DNA from: Pseudovibrio ascidiaceicola
Lineage (GTDB): Bacteria; Pseudomonadota; Alphaproteobacteria; Rhizobiales; Stappiaceae
Assembly: GCF_900114245.1 (NCBI RefSeq)
Contig: NZ_FOSK01000001.1
Coordinates: 186,001-250,000, forward strand
Length of the DNA stretch: 64,000 bases
Direction: 5' to 3'
The position numbers were made by a program, and so were the translations under genes. Each line of letters begins with the position of its first letter. Within the stretch, counting starts at the first letter, position 1. This document shows positions 1-8,764 of this stretch, piece after piece. The notes below the pieces were generated by a model. The model was not told the DNA's origin. It searched no databases and saw nothing but the letters and a program-made list of their open reading frames with translations.

Positions 1-14
1 TCACACATGACTAC

Positions 15-51
15 AAAATAGGCAGAGTCAATTTATGGCTCTGCCTATTTT
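15..51. terminator. Perfect 13-bp stem-loop, probable terminator of a gene left of the window
   Basis: The arms AAAATAGGCAGAG (15-27) and CTCTGCCTATTTT (39-51) are perfect inverted repeats around an 11-nt loop, and the outer ends supply a short T-run in both directions. No gene lies to the left inside the window, so the gene it serves is unknown. It insulates the glnK promoter from upstream reading. Confidence 0.75.
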
Positions 52-173
52 AGTGACAGCCACATTCTGCGCAATTCCGCCAGATCGTCCCCTCCTCAAG
101 AAAATTTAATTTCAAACAAGCCGCTGAATTTTCGAGATTATTCCAACATCTTCCCCATGCGGAATCCACATAA

Positions 174-677
<504 letters not shown>

Positions 678-699
678 TGAAATGAAGGGGACAAAGAAT

Positions 700-2016
700 A
701 TGAAACGCGCCTCCACCCTTGTTGCCGCAGGCTCACTCCTGGCACTTTCCGCAGGTCCAGTCATGGCAGAAGAAAAATACGCTCTGGCTGTCGACACCGC
801 CTACATCTTCAACACCCTGCTCTTCCTGATTGGCGGATTTCTGGTGATGTGGATGGCTGCAGGCTTCGCCATGCTGGAAGCTGGTCTCGTCCGCACCAAG
901 AACGTTTCCATGCAGTGCCTCAAGAACATCGCCCTCTACTCCATCGCAGGTCTGATGTTCTGGATCACCGGCTACAACCTCATGTACACTGGCGTTGACG
1001 GCGGCTTCATGGGCTCCTTCGGCCCCTACTCGTTTGATCCTGTCGGCGGCGACGCTCTGGATACCGGCTACTCAACGGCGTCCGACTGGTTTTTCCAGAT
1101 GGTCTTTTGCGCTACAACAGCCTCCATCGTGTCCGGCACCATGGCAGAGCGCATCAAGCTCTGGGCTTTCCTGATCTTCGTTGTCATCCTCACAGGCGTC
1201 CTTTATCCAATCACCGGCTCCTGGCAGTGGGGCGCAGGTTGGCTCTCAGAAATGGGCTTTGCTGACTTTGCTGGTTCCACTCTCGTCCACTCCGTTGGTG
1301 GCTGGGCAGCTCTTTCTGGCGCAATCATCCTTGGCGCGCGTAAAGGCAAGTACGGTAAAGACGGTCAGGTCTACGTAATGCCGGGCTCTTCCATGCCGCT
1401 GGCAACTCTGGGCACCTTCATTCTGTGGCTCGGTTGGTTCGGCTTCAACGGCGCATCCCAGCTCGCAATGGGCACAATTGGTGACGTCACAGACATCTCC
1501 CGCATCTTCGCAAACACCAACATGGCTGCTGCGGGCGGCGTGGTCACCGCAATTGCCCTGACACAGGCCCTCTACAAGAAGGTTGATGTCACCATGGCTC
1601 TGAACGGTGCATTGGCTGGTCTTGTTTCCATTACCGCTGAACCGCTGGCCCCAAGCGTACTTCAGTCGGTCATCATTGGCGGCGTCGGTGGGGCAATCGT
1701 CGTCTTCGCAGTTCCAATGCTCGACAAGCTGAAGATCGACGATGTAGTGGGCGCAATCCCGGTTCACCTGCTGGCTGGCATCTGGGGCACTCTCATCGTG
1801 CCACTGTCCAACTCTGACGCGTCATACGTCACCCAGTTCATCGGCGTTGCAGCCGTCGGCATCTTCACCTTCGTTGCCTCCACCATTGTCTGGTACGCAA
1901 TCCAGCTTGTGGTCGGCCTGCGTGTCACAGAAGAAGACGAAGCCATGGGCCTCGACAAAGCGGAGATTGGCGTCGAAGCCTATCCGGAATTCGGAACCGG
2001 CTCCCAGCGCCTCTAA
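700..2016 (+). CDS. amtB: Ammonium transporter AmtB
   Basis: A 438-residue inner-membrane ammonium/ammonia channel of the Amt/Mep/Rh family, normally a trimer blocked by GlnK when ammonium is plentiful. The N-terminus (residues 1-23, ending GPVMA) looks like a cleavable signal peptide, followed by 11 hydrophobic segments. The twin pore histidines are visible: H197 in STLVHSVGG and H356 in AIPVHLLAG. The ATG at 700 follows a GAAGGGG ribosome site. A longer GTG-initiated reading would overlap glnK and is unlikely. A strong terminator follows at 2075. Coding use matches the neighbours. Confidence 0.96.
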   Translation: MKRASTLVAAGSLLALSAGPVMAEEKYALAVDTAYIFNTLLFLIGGFLVMWMAAGFAMLEAGLVRTKNVSMQCLKNIALYSIAGLMFWITGYNLMYTGVDGGFMGSFGPYSFDPVGGDALDTGYSTASDWFFQMVFCATTASIVSGTMAERIKLWAFLIFVVILTGVLYPITGSWQWGAGWLSEMGFADFAGSTLVHSVGGWAALSGAIILGARKGKYGKDGQVYVMPGSSMPLATLGTFILWLGWFGFNGASQLAMGTIGDVTDISRIFANTNMAAAGGVVTAIALTQALYKKVDVTMALNGALAGLVSITAEPLAPSVLQSVIIGGVGGAIVVFAVPMLDKLKIDDVVGAIPVHLLAGIWGTLIVPLSNSDASYVTQFIGVAAVGIFTFVASTIVWYAIQLVVGLRVTEEDEAMGLDKAEIGVEAYPEFGTGSQRL

Positions 2017-2074
2017 GCCTGCGCTAATTCTGGGAGGATCAAAACACTCTCCCAGAACTAAAAGATGAAATTAC

Positions 2075-2105
2075 AAAGCCCGGCAACCATCGCCGGGCTT
2101 TTTCT
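2075..2105 (+). terminator. Intrinsic terminator of glnK-amtB
   Basis: AAAGCCCGGC (2075-2084) and GCCGGGCTTT (2092-2101) form a perfect 10-bp stem with a 7-nt loop, followed by more T residues. Confidence 0.9.
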
Positions 2106-2377
2106 TTGGCAGCATTTGCCAGCCTATCAATTTCTCTCAATAAATAGCTCTGTGCTCAAACGCTAAATACTACAAAATCAAAGCAACCCAAAAGCTTAGG
2201 AAAGTTGATACCCCAGCTTACTAGTCGGTTCAAATCCGCCTACCACATTTGAAAGACGGACTTCACCTTTCATAGGTGGTACTTTCAGGAATGCCATATA
2301 CGTCCATTTCTAATCAAGATTCGCTCTTCATCCTACGTCCAAACAAAGAGGCGCAAGCGCCCGAGCTTTGGAGTCCG
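2106..2377. other. Intergenic DNA between amtB terminator and the SnoaL-like gene
   Basis: No gene seen. The only item of note is a tRNA T-arm-like string near 2228-2238 (GGTTCAAATCC) followed by a pyrimidine/purine mix resembling an acceptor end; no matching 5' half exists, so it is not called as a tRNA. Confidence 0.4.
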
Positions 2378-2746
2378 ATGATGAACAGTGAATTGGAAGC
2401 AGCGGTTAAAGAAGCCAGTCAGAAGTGGCAGAACGCGTTCAATGCGGGTGATGCTCAAGGCTGCGCTAACTGCTATGAGGCAAACGCTGTTATGGAGGCC
2501 AAACCGTTTGGCACCTATCACGGACGAGCCGAAATTCTCGAGTTCTGGCAAATGCTCATTCGGGAAGGCTTCTCAAAAATCGAATACATCAACCCCAAAA
2601 TCGTCGCATCAGGCGAAAGCTCCGCAATCCTTTCTTCCGACTGGAAGATGAACAAAGCCCACGGCAACATCTCAAAAGAACTCTGGGTTCTGCAATCAGA
2701 CGGCACGGCGCTGCTGCGAGAAGATTACTTCAGCGCCGCCTCATGA
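2378..2746 (+). CDS. SnoaL/NTF2-like (DUF4440-type) protein
   Basis: A 122-residue single-domain protein of the cone-shaped NTF2-like fold, found in small isomerases, hydrolases and steroid-pathway enzymes. Family features: an early helix ending WQNAFNAGDAQGCANCY, the segment MEAKPFGTYHGRAEILEFW, and a closing strand with WKMNKAHGNI. The ATG at 2378 has GGAG five bases upstream; a second ATG follows at 2381. A GTG at 2276 would extend the frame by 34 residues with no ribosome site. The substrate cannot be told, and the gene stands alone. Confidence 0.7.
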   Translation: MMNSELEAAVKEASQKWQNAFNAGDAQGCANCYEANAVMEAKPFGTYHGRAEILEFWQMLIREGFSKIEYINPKIVASGESSAILSSDWKMNKAHGNISKELWVLQSDGTALLREDYFSAAS

Positions 2747-2764
2747 AATCCAGGTACTACGCGC

Positions 2765-2791
2765 AAAAAAGCCCGGCACATGGCCGGACTT
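2765..2791 (-). terminator. Terminator of the small secreted protein gene
   Basis: Read on the minus strand, AAGTCCGGC, a 5-nt loop and GCCGGGCTT (one G-T pair) are followed by a run of T (the A-run at 2765-2770 on the plus strand). Confidence 0.75.
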
Positions 2792-2822
2792 GGTCGCGTC
2801 GCTCTACAGCTGAGACAATTGC

Positions 2823-3197
2823 TCAGCAGTCGCGATAGTAAAAGTAGTCCAGACGGTCCGCGATATCATCCAGAGCAAAGGAGTAGCCGCTCCAGTCCTC
2901 ATCGATCCACGCATCTTCCAGGCGGTCAACCGCACGGTCCAGCTTACCATCGTCTTCCAGCTCACTGAGCAGACGACCTACATCAATCAAATGCCCCAGA
3001 ACACCATCTGCGCCTGATCCAGCACGCACACCACCTTCAAAGAAGACTTCCTCGGAAATATCATCGATGTCAGAGATAGTCGCATTCAGATCCGAACAGC
3101 TTAACTCGCCCCATGCATAAGCAGGGCTTTGAGAGACCCATCCAGCAAAACCAATTGAGACAACAACAGCAAGTGCTTTAAAACCACGCAATATCAT
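2823..3197 (-). CDS. Small secreted hypothetical protein, acidic
   Basis: A 124-residue protein that I do not recognise. It starts with a clear signal peptide (MILRGFKALAVVVSIGFAGW, cleavage probably after SPAYA, near residue 28), so the mature form of about 96 residues is periplasmic or secreted. The mature part is rich in Asp and Glu, has cysteines near its start (ELSCSDL) and at its last residue (YYRDC) that could pair, and reads as helical. The ATG at 3197 was preferred because it starts the signal peptide; upstream start codons at 3260 or 3224 would bury it. It has its own terminator downstream. Confidence 0.65.
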   Translation of the reverse strand: MILRGFKALAVVVSIGFAGWVSQSPAYAWGELSCSDLNATISDIDDISEEVFFEGGVRAGSGADGVLGHLIDVGRLLSELEDDGKLDRAVDRLEDAWIDEDWSGYSFALDDIADRLDYFYYRDC

Positions 3198-3335
3198 TCC
3201 GAGACCTTCTTCTGTGAGATGCATCTGGAGCAAAGCTCGCAAGATACCTGTAACCCACATAGAAGTAGCAAGGTCGCAAAGTGGTGCTGTCTCAAAGGAG
3301 ACAGAAATTATGGTCTCTTTGAGATTTATCAGCGA

Positions 3336-4160
3336 TCACTGACGTCCGTCTGTCAGCCCTTTCACGAAGGCTTTCTGACAGAAGACGACAAGCAGGATCG
3401 GCGGCAACATAGCCAGCACAGCAAGTGCCAACCCTTGCGGGCTTGTGCGTCCAACCAAACTAAGTCCCTGCACCAAAGTCATTCTGGTCTCTTCGCTGGA
3501 AACCATCACAGGCCACAGATACTGGTTCCATCCCTGCACAAACATCAGCAGGCCAAGTGCTGCAATCATCGGCGCAGAAGCAGGTACCAGAACATCTTTC
3601 AGAAACTTAATCGGCCCAGCCCCATCAATCCGCGCTGCTTCAGAAAGCTCAGTCGGCACTCCCAGAAAAAACTGGCGGAAGAAGAATGTCCCAACCGCTG
3701 AAGCCAGCAGTGGCAACATCAAACCCGGATAGGAATTCACGAGCCCAAGCTTGCTGGTCACAGCATATGTTGGCAGAAACCTGGATTCCAAAGGCAGCAG
3801 CAAACTGCAAAGGATCACCCAGAAAAAGAACGTCCCAAAGCGCACCCGAAAGAACACCAGCGCATATGCCGCCAACAGAGAAACAGCCACTTTCGCCAGC
3901 GCAAACCCTGCAGCCAGATAGAGCGAGTTCAACGCCATGGTTATGCCAGTGACACCGCCAGTAAACCCGCGCCCTTCAAACAGCGCCCGGCTATACACCT
4001 CCACTCCATATGGCCCCGGCAGAAACTGGAGGCCATCTTGACCAAGCGTGGCGCCAGAGTGCGTTGAAGAGAAAGCGATAACGATCACCGGTCCGACGAT
4101 CAAAAACACGCCGATAAGCAAGATAAGGTGATCAAGAAAATGTTTGTGGGGCATATTCAT
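3336..4160 (-). CDS. ugpE: UgpE-type ABC transporter permease (orphan)
   Basis: A 274-residue inner-membrane permease of the carbohydrate-uptake-1 ABC family, most like UgpE, which with UgpA, UgpC and binding protein UgpB imports sn-glycerol 3-phosphate. Six hydrophobic segments are visible, and the ATPase-docking EAA loop reads ELSEAARIDGAGP (about 172-184). UgpE-like strings include FFRQFF, GWNQYLWP and the end QKAFVKGLTDG. Start chosen at ATG 4160 (alternative 4154), giving the family length. No UgpA, UgpB or UgpC gene is adjacent: a CDF gene lies upstream and an unrelated gene downstream. It therefore depends on partners elsewhere or is a leftover. Confidence 0.85.
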   Translation of the reverse strand: MNMPHKHFLDHLILLIGVFLIVGPVIVIAFSSTHSGATLGQDGLQFLPGPYGVEVYSRALFEGRGFTGGVTGITMALNSLYLAAGFALAKVAVSLLAAYALVFFRVRFGTFFFWVILCSLLLPLESRFLPTYAVTSKLGLVNSYPGLMLPLLASAVGTFFFRQFFLGVPTELSEAARIDGAGPIKFLKDVLVPASAPMIAALGLLMFVQGWNQYLWPVMVSSEETRMTLVQGLSLVGRTSPQGLALAVLAMLPPILLVVFCQKAFVKGLTDGRQ

Positions 4161-4378
4161 CTCAGAAACGAAGCGCAGTCCCCCACCACAAAGCATGGCT
4201 TTCGAAGACAAAGACGCAATCAACAATACTGAAAGCAGTAGGAGTGGCCCCGTTTCCGGGCAAACTGCTTTAAAGGATCGTTCCAGAGAGAAGGCAAAAG
4301 GCAGCCAGACCAACAGAACGCAGCAACAACGGAAACACCGTAGAACTACGCAGGTCAGGTTTCAAGCTCTGTAAGTGC

Positions 4379-5266
4379 CTATAAAACCACAATTCCTGAA
4401 TGTTTAGCGTGATTTTCCGGTTCAACATGGATGGTCACACGTGCGCCAGGCATCTTTTCTGCGATGCCTTCCTCAATGCGATCACAAATCGCATGGGCAT
4501 CCAGAACGCTCATCTCACCCGGCACAACCAGATGAAAATCAACGAACGTCACGTGGCCAGCATGGCGGGTTCGCAGGTCATGAGCCTCTAGTGCACCATC
4601 CCCAAACTTGGAGATCAGCGCCCGGATTTCCTCCTGCTCCTCTTCAGGAGCCGCCTCATCCATCAGCCCACCAATGGATTCACGTACCAACTTCCAACCA
4701 GACCACATGATGTTGACCGCAACAATCCCTGCAAGGATCGGATCAAACATCTGCCAGCCCGTCGCCCACACAGCAGCAATACCAACAAACACACCGAGAG
4801 ATGTATAAACATCCGTCATGATATGCCGGGCATCCGCCTGCAGCGCAGGTGAGCGATGCGCTCTACCAATGCGCATCAAGGCCATGGCCCAGAAAAAGTT
4901 GATGACGGAAGACAGGAAGTTCAGCGCGATACCCTGAAAATTGACCTCAAGCTCATACGGCTCAGTCAAACCCATATAGGCTTTGCGCAGGATAAGGATT
5001 GCCGCCAGAACAATCAAAACCCCCTCAAGAACAGCAGCAAAATATTCTGCTTTGTAGTGTCCATATGGATGGTTCTGATCAGCAGGCTTGCGCGCCAGGT
5101 ACAACGCACCGGCAGCAGCAGAAGCACTTGCGATATTGATGGATGTTTCAAGAGCGTCAGAATAGAACGCGATGGAGCCAGTCAACGCAAAGGCGAAGTA
5201 TTTAAGAGCAAATACCAGTATGCCAATGACGATGCTGCCCAGCGCAAAGCGCATGCTCTGGTCCAT
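4379..5266 (-). CDS. Cation diffusion facilitator (CDF) family metal exporter
   Basis: About 295 residues. CDF proteins are dimeric inner-membrane antiporters that expel Zn, Fe, Mn or Co in exchange for protons. Six hydrophobic segments are followed by a cytoplasmic C-terminal domain (from about residue 200). The transport site is only partly canonical: helix 2 reads YSDALET (D and E where YiiP has D-x3-D), and helix 5 has the usual H-x3-D in RHIMTDVYTS. The metal therefore cannot be named. Start ATG 5266 has AGGGTGG nine bases upstream; ATG 5275 is an alternative. Confidence 0.88.
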   Translation of the reverse strand: MDQSMRFALGSIVIGILVFALKYFAFALTGSIAFYSDALETSINIASASAAAGALYLARKPADQNHPYGHYKAEYFAAVLEGVLIVLAAILILRKAYMGLTEPYELEVNFQGIALNFLSSVINFFWAMALMRIGRAHRSPALQADARHIMTDVYTSLGVFVGIAAVWATGWQMFDPILAGIVAVNIMWSGWKLVRESIGGLMDEAAPEEEQEEIRALISKFGDGALEAHDLRTRHAGHVTFVDFHLVVPGEMSVLDAHAICDRIEEGIAEKMPGARVTIHVEPENHAKHSGIVVL

Positions 5267-5434
5267 GTGCCACATCCACCCTAATTCAAACTCGACGACT
5301 GCTTAGAAAGTTATCGTCCTCTATCAGGTTTCAGTGGCATATTAAACAATGTAACAGGTTCAAACAGCCAGTTTTTATTCTTATTTGCACTCAATGTTTG
5401 CAAATGAAAATCACTCGCAATTTATCAGCCAATT

Positions 5435-6178
5435 CTACTTGTCGTAAAACGCTGCGCCAATGATTTCGCCTGGCATCTCACCAGAGTTGGTCTGAACCAA
5501 AACAGCCCAGTTCTTGGAGTCGAACATCTTCAAAGCGGTCCGCGGCAGACGGAACACTTCAGCGGTACCAGACCACATGCCAATCGGCATAATGCTGCGC
5601 ACCACGTTCTTATAAGTTTGCGTTGTACCAGCGTTTTCACCGCGCTGGATCTCCACAACCGCTTCCTTGTCAATTCCAAGAAGATAGACGTCAGCCTTCT
5701 TATCTGGCTGTTTCAAAGAACCAGAGAGCTGAACTTCGAGCGCATTGTCGTCAAGCATCGCCTCAACCTGAACGCTCATACCAGAAGACTTGCGGATAGC
5801 ATTCTTAACGGAGCCACGATCACTGCCGACCATATGCCCACGACCATTCACAACAACCTGAGGCGTATAGATCTGCGCATCACCACGGCTCTTGGCATAA
5901 TCCTTCTGGCGCTGAGTGAACACAGGTGAGCCCAAGGTGTCCTTCCAGCCGAAGTAATCCCAATAATCTACGTGGTAAGAGAGGGTGACCACATCCTTCT
6001 GGTCTGAGACAAGCTCCTCCAGAAACTGGTCTGCAGGTGGACATGACGAGCAGCCCTGGCTGGTGAACAACTCAACCACAGCCTTCGGTGTTTCCGCCTG
6101 AGCTGAGAGAGAGGTCGCAAAACCAATTCCCGCTGCGAGAAGAACACCCGTCAATCTATTTACAGAAAACCACCGCAT
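5435..6178 (-). CDS. DUF1223 secreted thioredoxin-fold protein
   Basis: A 247-residue DUF1223 family protein. A signal peptide (about 1-28, ending SLSAQA) sends it to the periplasm. The mature protein opens VVELFTSQGCSSCPPAD, with the C-x2-C pair characteristic of the family. Next come LSYHVDYWDYFGWKD, another family hallmark, and YTPQVVVNG, the cis-Pro-like segment of thioredoxin folds. A thiol-redox role is probable but unproven. ATG 6178 was chosen; an upstream start at 6193 adds five residues. Upstream DNA (6179-6300) carries no other gene. Confidence 0.82.
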   Translation of the reverse strand: MRWFSVNRLTGVLLAAGIGFATSLSAQAETPKAVVELFTSQGCSSCPPADQFLEELVSDQKDVVTLSYHVDYWDYFGWKDTLGSPVFTQRQKDYAKSRGDAQIYTPQVVVNGRGHMVGSDRGSVKNAIRKSSGMSVQVEAMLDDNALEVQLSGSLKQPDKKADVYLLGIDKEAVVEIQRGENAGTTQTYKNVVRSIMPIGMWSGTAEVFRLPRTALKMFDSKNWAVLVQTNSGEMPGEIIGAAFYDK

Positions 6179-6300
6179 TTCGGCCCTTCGCAATTATTCA
6201 AGTCATCGCTGATGCAGCGCTAACCTAAACAATAACCAGATAACTGTAGAATCACATCCCAGTGAGCCCCTGAAAACCGAAGGCATCAGGGGCACTGGTT

Positions 6301-6894
6301 CTATTTGGACTCAGTCAGCACTTTTTCAAGCTCTGGTAAGAAGACATCCCGATAGCTGGCTGCACTCAATGGCCCGATAAACTTGTAGCGGATCTGAGCC
6401 TTCTCATCGACGATGAATGTCTCAGGAACCCCGTAAACACCCCATTCAATGCCAGCTCGGCCAGTGTCAAACCCAACGCGGTCGTAAGGGTTGCCCAACT
6501 CAGCAAGGAACCGGTTCGCCTTAACGTCAGTGTCCTTGTAGTTCAGGCCAGCAATCTCAAAACGATTGTCCTTGGAAAGTTCCATCAAGTATTTGTGTTC
6601 GGCACGGCACGGTGCGCACCAGGACGCAAAGATGTTCACGACGGTCACTTGACCAAGCAGATCACTGCGCTGGAAGCCTGGAACCTGCACACCATCACGC
6701 TCCAATCCGGCAACTGGAGGCAGCGCAAATTCAGGCGCAGGTTTGTTGATCAGTGCAGAAGGCAGTTCCTTGGAATCATGGCCTGACAGCATCATGAAAC
6801 CCATCAGAACCGCGAGAGCACCAAAAACAATCAGCGGAAGAAGAAACAGCGGAGAAACGCCTGATTTCTTTTCCTCGTCCATATCACTAGCCAT
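6301..6894 (-). CDS. ccmG: Thiol:disulfide interchange protein CcmG/DsbE
   Basis: A 197-residue membrane-anchored periplasmic thioredoxin that reduces apocytochrome c thiols before haem attachment in cytochrome c maturation system I. One transmembrane anchor (about 15-36) is followed by a thioredoxin domain with the active site FASWCAPCRAEH and the cis-proline string YGVPETFIVD. It is the last gene of the ccmABCDG block and begins 5 bases after the ccmD stop, so translation is probably coupled. CcmE, CcmF and CcmH are not in the window and must lie elsewhere. Confidence 0.95.
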   Translation of the reverse strand: MASDMDEEKKSGVSPLFLLPLIVFGALAVLMGFMMLSGHDSKELPSALINKPAPEFALPPVAGLERDGVQVPGFQRSDLLGQVTVVNIFASWCAPCRAEHKYLMELSKDNRFEIAGLNYKDTDVKANRFLAELGNPYDRVGFDTGRAGIEWGVYGVPETFIVDEKAQIRYKFIGPLSAASYRDVFLPELEKVLTESK

Positions 6895-6899
6895 TCCTG

Positions 6900-7130
6900 T
6901 TAGCTCTCACTCTTATCATCAGCACCTGAGGAAACCACCTGGCTAACGGAAGGACCAGCACGACGTGTGGAACGACGGCGAATACCGCTCGCTTCAAGTG
7001 CCTGCATCTCTTTATCCAGCTGAGACTTGTCTGAGCGCACCCAGATAATCAGCACAGCTATAACAAGCGCAGCCATTGCATAAGCAGCAATCACATACTC
7101 AGCGTGACGACCAAACTCTGAAAAATCCAT
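6900..7130 (-). CDS. ccmD: Haem exporter protein CcmD
   Basis: A 76-residue single-pass membrane protein that stabilises the CcmABC-CcmE complex and helps release haem-loaded CcmE. The family pattern is seen: a short start containing HAEYVIAAYA, one transmembrane segment (about 12-31), then a charged cytoplasmic tail rich in Arg and Lys. At 76 residues it is a little longer than usual because of a Ser/Asp-rich end. It sits 5 bases after ccmC and 5 bases before ccmG, all on the minus strand. Confidence 0.92.
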   Translation of the reverse strand: MDFSEFGRHAEYVIAAYAMAALVIAVLIIWVRSDKSQLDKEMQALEASGIRRRSTRRAGPSVSQVVSSGADDKSES

Positions 7131-7135
7131 TGTCC

Positions 7136-7915
7136 TTACCTCGCACCAGCAGGAGCTGCTTTCGTGACTGTGCTGCTGGAAGCAGCCGGAGCAACAGATG
7201 CCGCACGCATCCGCATTGCTCTGATCCGACGGCGCATAATCTCGTTACGCATGCTCATCAGATGCAAAGTCACAAACAAAAGCACAAAAGCCAACGCCAT
7301 CAAACCAAGCGGAATAAGAATGGAAGAGTGAATGGCAGGGCCATCAGCACGGATAATGCTCGGCGGCTGGTGTAGTGTATTCCACCACTCAACAGAGAAC
7401 TTAATAATGATCACGTTGATCACGCCAACCAGCGTGATAATCGCGTTCACTTTCGCAGCCTTGATAGGATCTTCAATCGCCTTCCACAGCGCGATAATGC
7501 CCAAATACATAATCAGCAGCACGAGGAAGGAGGTCAATCTTGCGTCCCAGACCCAAAAGGTCCCCCACATTGGCTTACCCCAGACAGCGCCAGAAAACAG
7601 GGCCAGGAATGTGAATGCAGCACCAATAGGTGCAGACGCCTTGGCCGAAACATCAGCCAGCGGATGCTTCCAAACCAGAGAACCAATCGAAGATAGTGCC
7701 ATCATTGCATAACACATCAATGCAAGCTGGGCAGCAGGGACATGCACAAACATAATGCGCACTGTCTGGCCTTGCTGATAATCTTCAGGCGCAACAAAAA
7801 ACGCGAAGTACAAGCCAACTGCAAGCGCAGCGACCGTCGCAACGATAAGCCAGGGAAGCACAGCTTTCACAAGCTTCAGGAACCGGGTTGGGTTTGCAAG
7901 ATCGTATAAGGTCAT
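7136..7915 (-). CDS. ccmC: Haem exporter permease CcmC
   Basis: A 259-residue inner-membrane protein that presents haem to CcmE for cytochrome c biogenesis. Six hydrophobic segments are visible, with the tryptophan-rich haem-handling motif WGTFWVWDARLT in the loop between helices 3 and 4. Conserved histidines flank it in FVHVPAAQ and WNTLHQPPS. The C-terminal 30 residues are Ala/Ser/Arg-rich and not conserved. The start ATG is at 7915. There is an unusual 178-base gap between ccmB and ccmC. Confidence 0.96.
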   Translation of the reverse strand: MTLYDLANPTRFLKLVKAVLPWLIVATVAALAVGLYFAFFVAPEDYQQGQTVRIMFVHVPAAQLALMCYAMMALSSIGSLVWKHPLADVSAKASAPIGAAFTFLALFSGAVWGKPMWGTFWVWDARLTSFLVLLIMYLGIIALWKAIEDPIKAAKVNAIITLVGVINVIIIKFSVEWWNTLHQPPSIIRADGPAIHSSILIPLGLMALAFVLLFVTLHLMSMRNEIMRRRIRAMRMRAASVAPAASSSTVTKAAPAGAR

Positions 7916-8093
7916 AGAGCCGTTCTAAACTGAGAATGACGAAGCATCAATGTGTACATAGTGTCACGGACCCATCACAGTCATTGATTACGCGCAATTT
8001 GACGCTTCACTTCTTCGGGATTTCACCCATTTTAGACGATTTTACATAGACTTAACGCTTCTGGTAATTTCAGCAGCCTCATGGCTGCCATCA

Positions 8094-8762
8094 TCAGTCA
8101 CCAGAAACGCGAAGCGCTGCAGCTGCTGCAAGAGGTCCAATAACAAGACCAAAAAGTGTCAGGGCACACAAAAACAGGAACGGAACGAGGAAGTTATTAG
8201 AGTCGATCGCTCCCGCTGTCGCGGCACTTACACCAAAGATCAGGATTGGAATTGCCAGCGGAATAACCAGAATGGAGAGCAACACCCCACCCCGCCGCAT
8301 GGACACGGTAACGCCAGCACCAACCGCACCAACAAGCGTCAATGCAGGGGCGCCAACAAGCAAGGTCAGGGTCACCAGAACGATACTCTGGAAATCCAGA
8401 CCCACAAAGAGAGAAAGAACCGGTGTTGCCAGCACCAGCGGAAGTCCTGTCGCCGCCCAATGGGCAGCACATTTAATCAGAACAACCAGCTCAAGCGACC
8501 GCCCGGACATTACCAGAAGTTCAAGACTGCCGTCCTCACGGTCTGCCTGAAACAGGCGATCGAGCCCCAGCAAAGTCGACAGCAACGCGCCAATCCAAAG
8601 GATCGCAGCGCCAATACGAGACAACAGGATCATGTCCGGCCCAACGCCGAACGGAAAGATCGTCACAACAGCCAGAAAGAACAGAACACCGATCAGCGCA
8701 CCACCACCAACGCGGTTCGCCAATTGGTATTCACGGACAAAAAGACTCTTCATCCAACTCAT
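8094..8762 (-). CDS. ccmB: Haem exporter permease CcmB
   Basis: A 222-residue inner-membrane subunit of the CcmAB ABC complex that powers release of holo-CcmE in cytochrome c maturation. Six hydrophobic segments are present, with family landmarks FFLAVVTIFPFGVGPD, DREDGSLELL and WAATGLPLVLATP. It follows ccmA by 2 bases and is almost certainly co-translated with it. Length is normal for the family. Confidence 0.95.
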   Translation of the reverse strand: MSWMKSLFVREYQLANRVGGGALIGVLFFLAVVTIFPFGVGPDMILLSRIGAAILWIGALLSTLLGLDRLFQADREDGSLELLVMSGRSLELVVLIKCAAHWAATGLPLVLATPVLSLFVGLDFQSIVLVTLTLLVGAPALTLVGAVGAGVTVSMRRGGVLLSILVIPLAIPILIFGVSAATAGAIDSNNFLVPFLFLCALTLFGLVIGPLAAAAALRVSGD

Positions 8763-8764
8763 GA

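Noticed and set aside
2228-2252. tRNA T-arm-like string GGTTCAAATCC with an acceptor-like end
   Set aside because: No D-arm, anticodon arm or complementary 5' acceptor strand lies upstream, and the T-stem has a mismatch. At most a tRNA-end relic.
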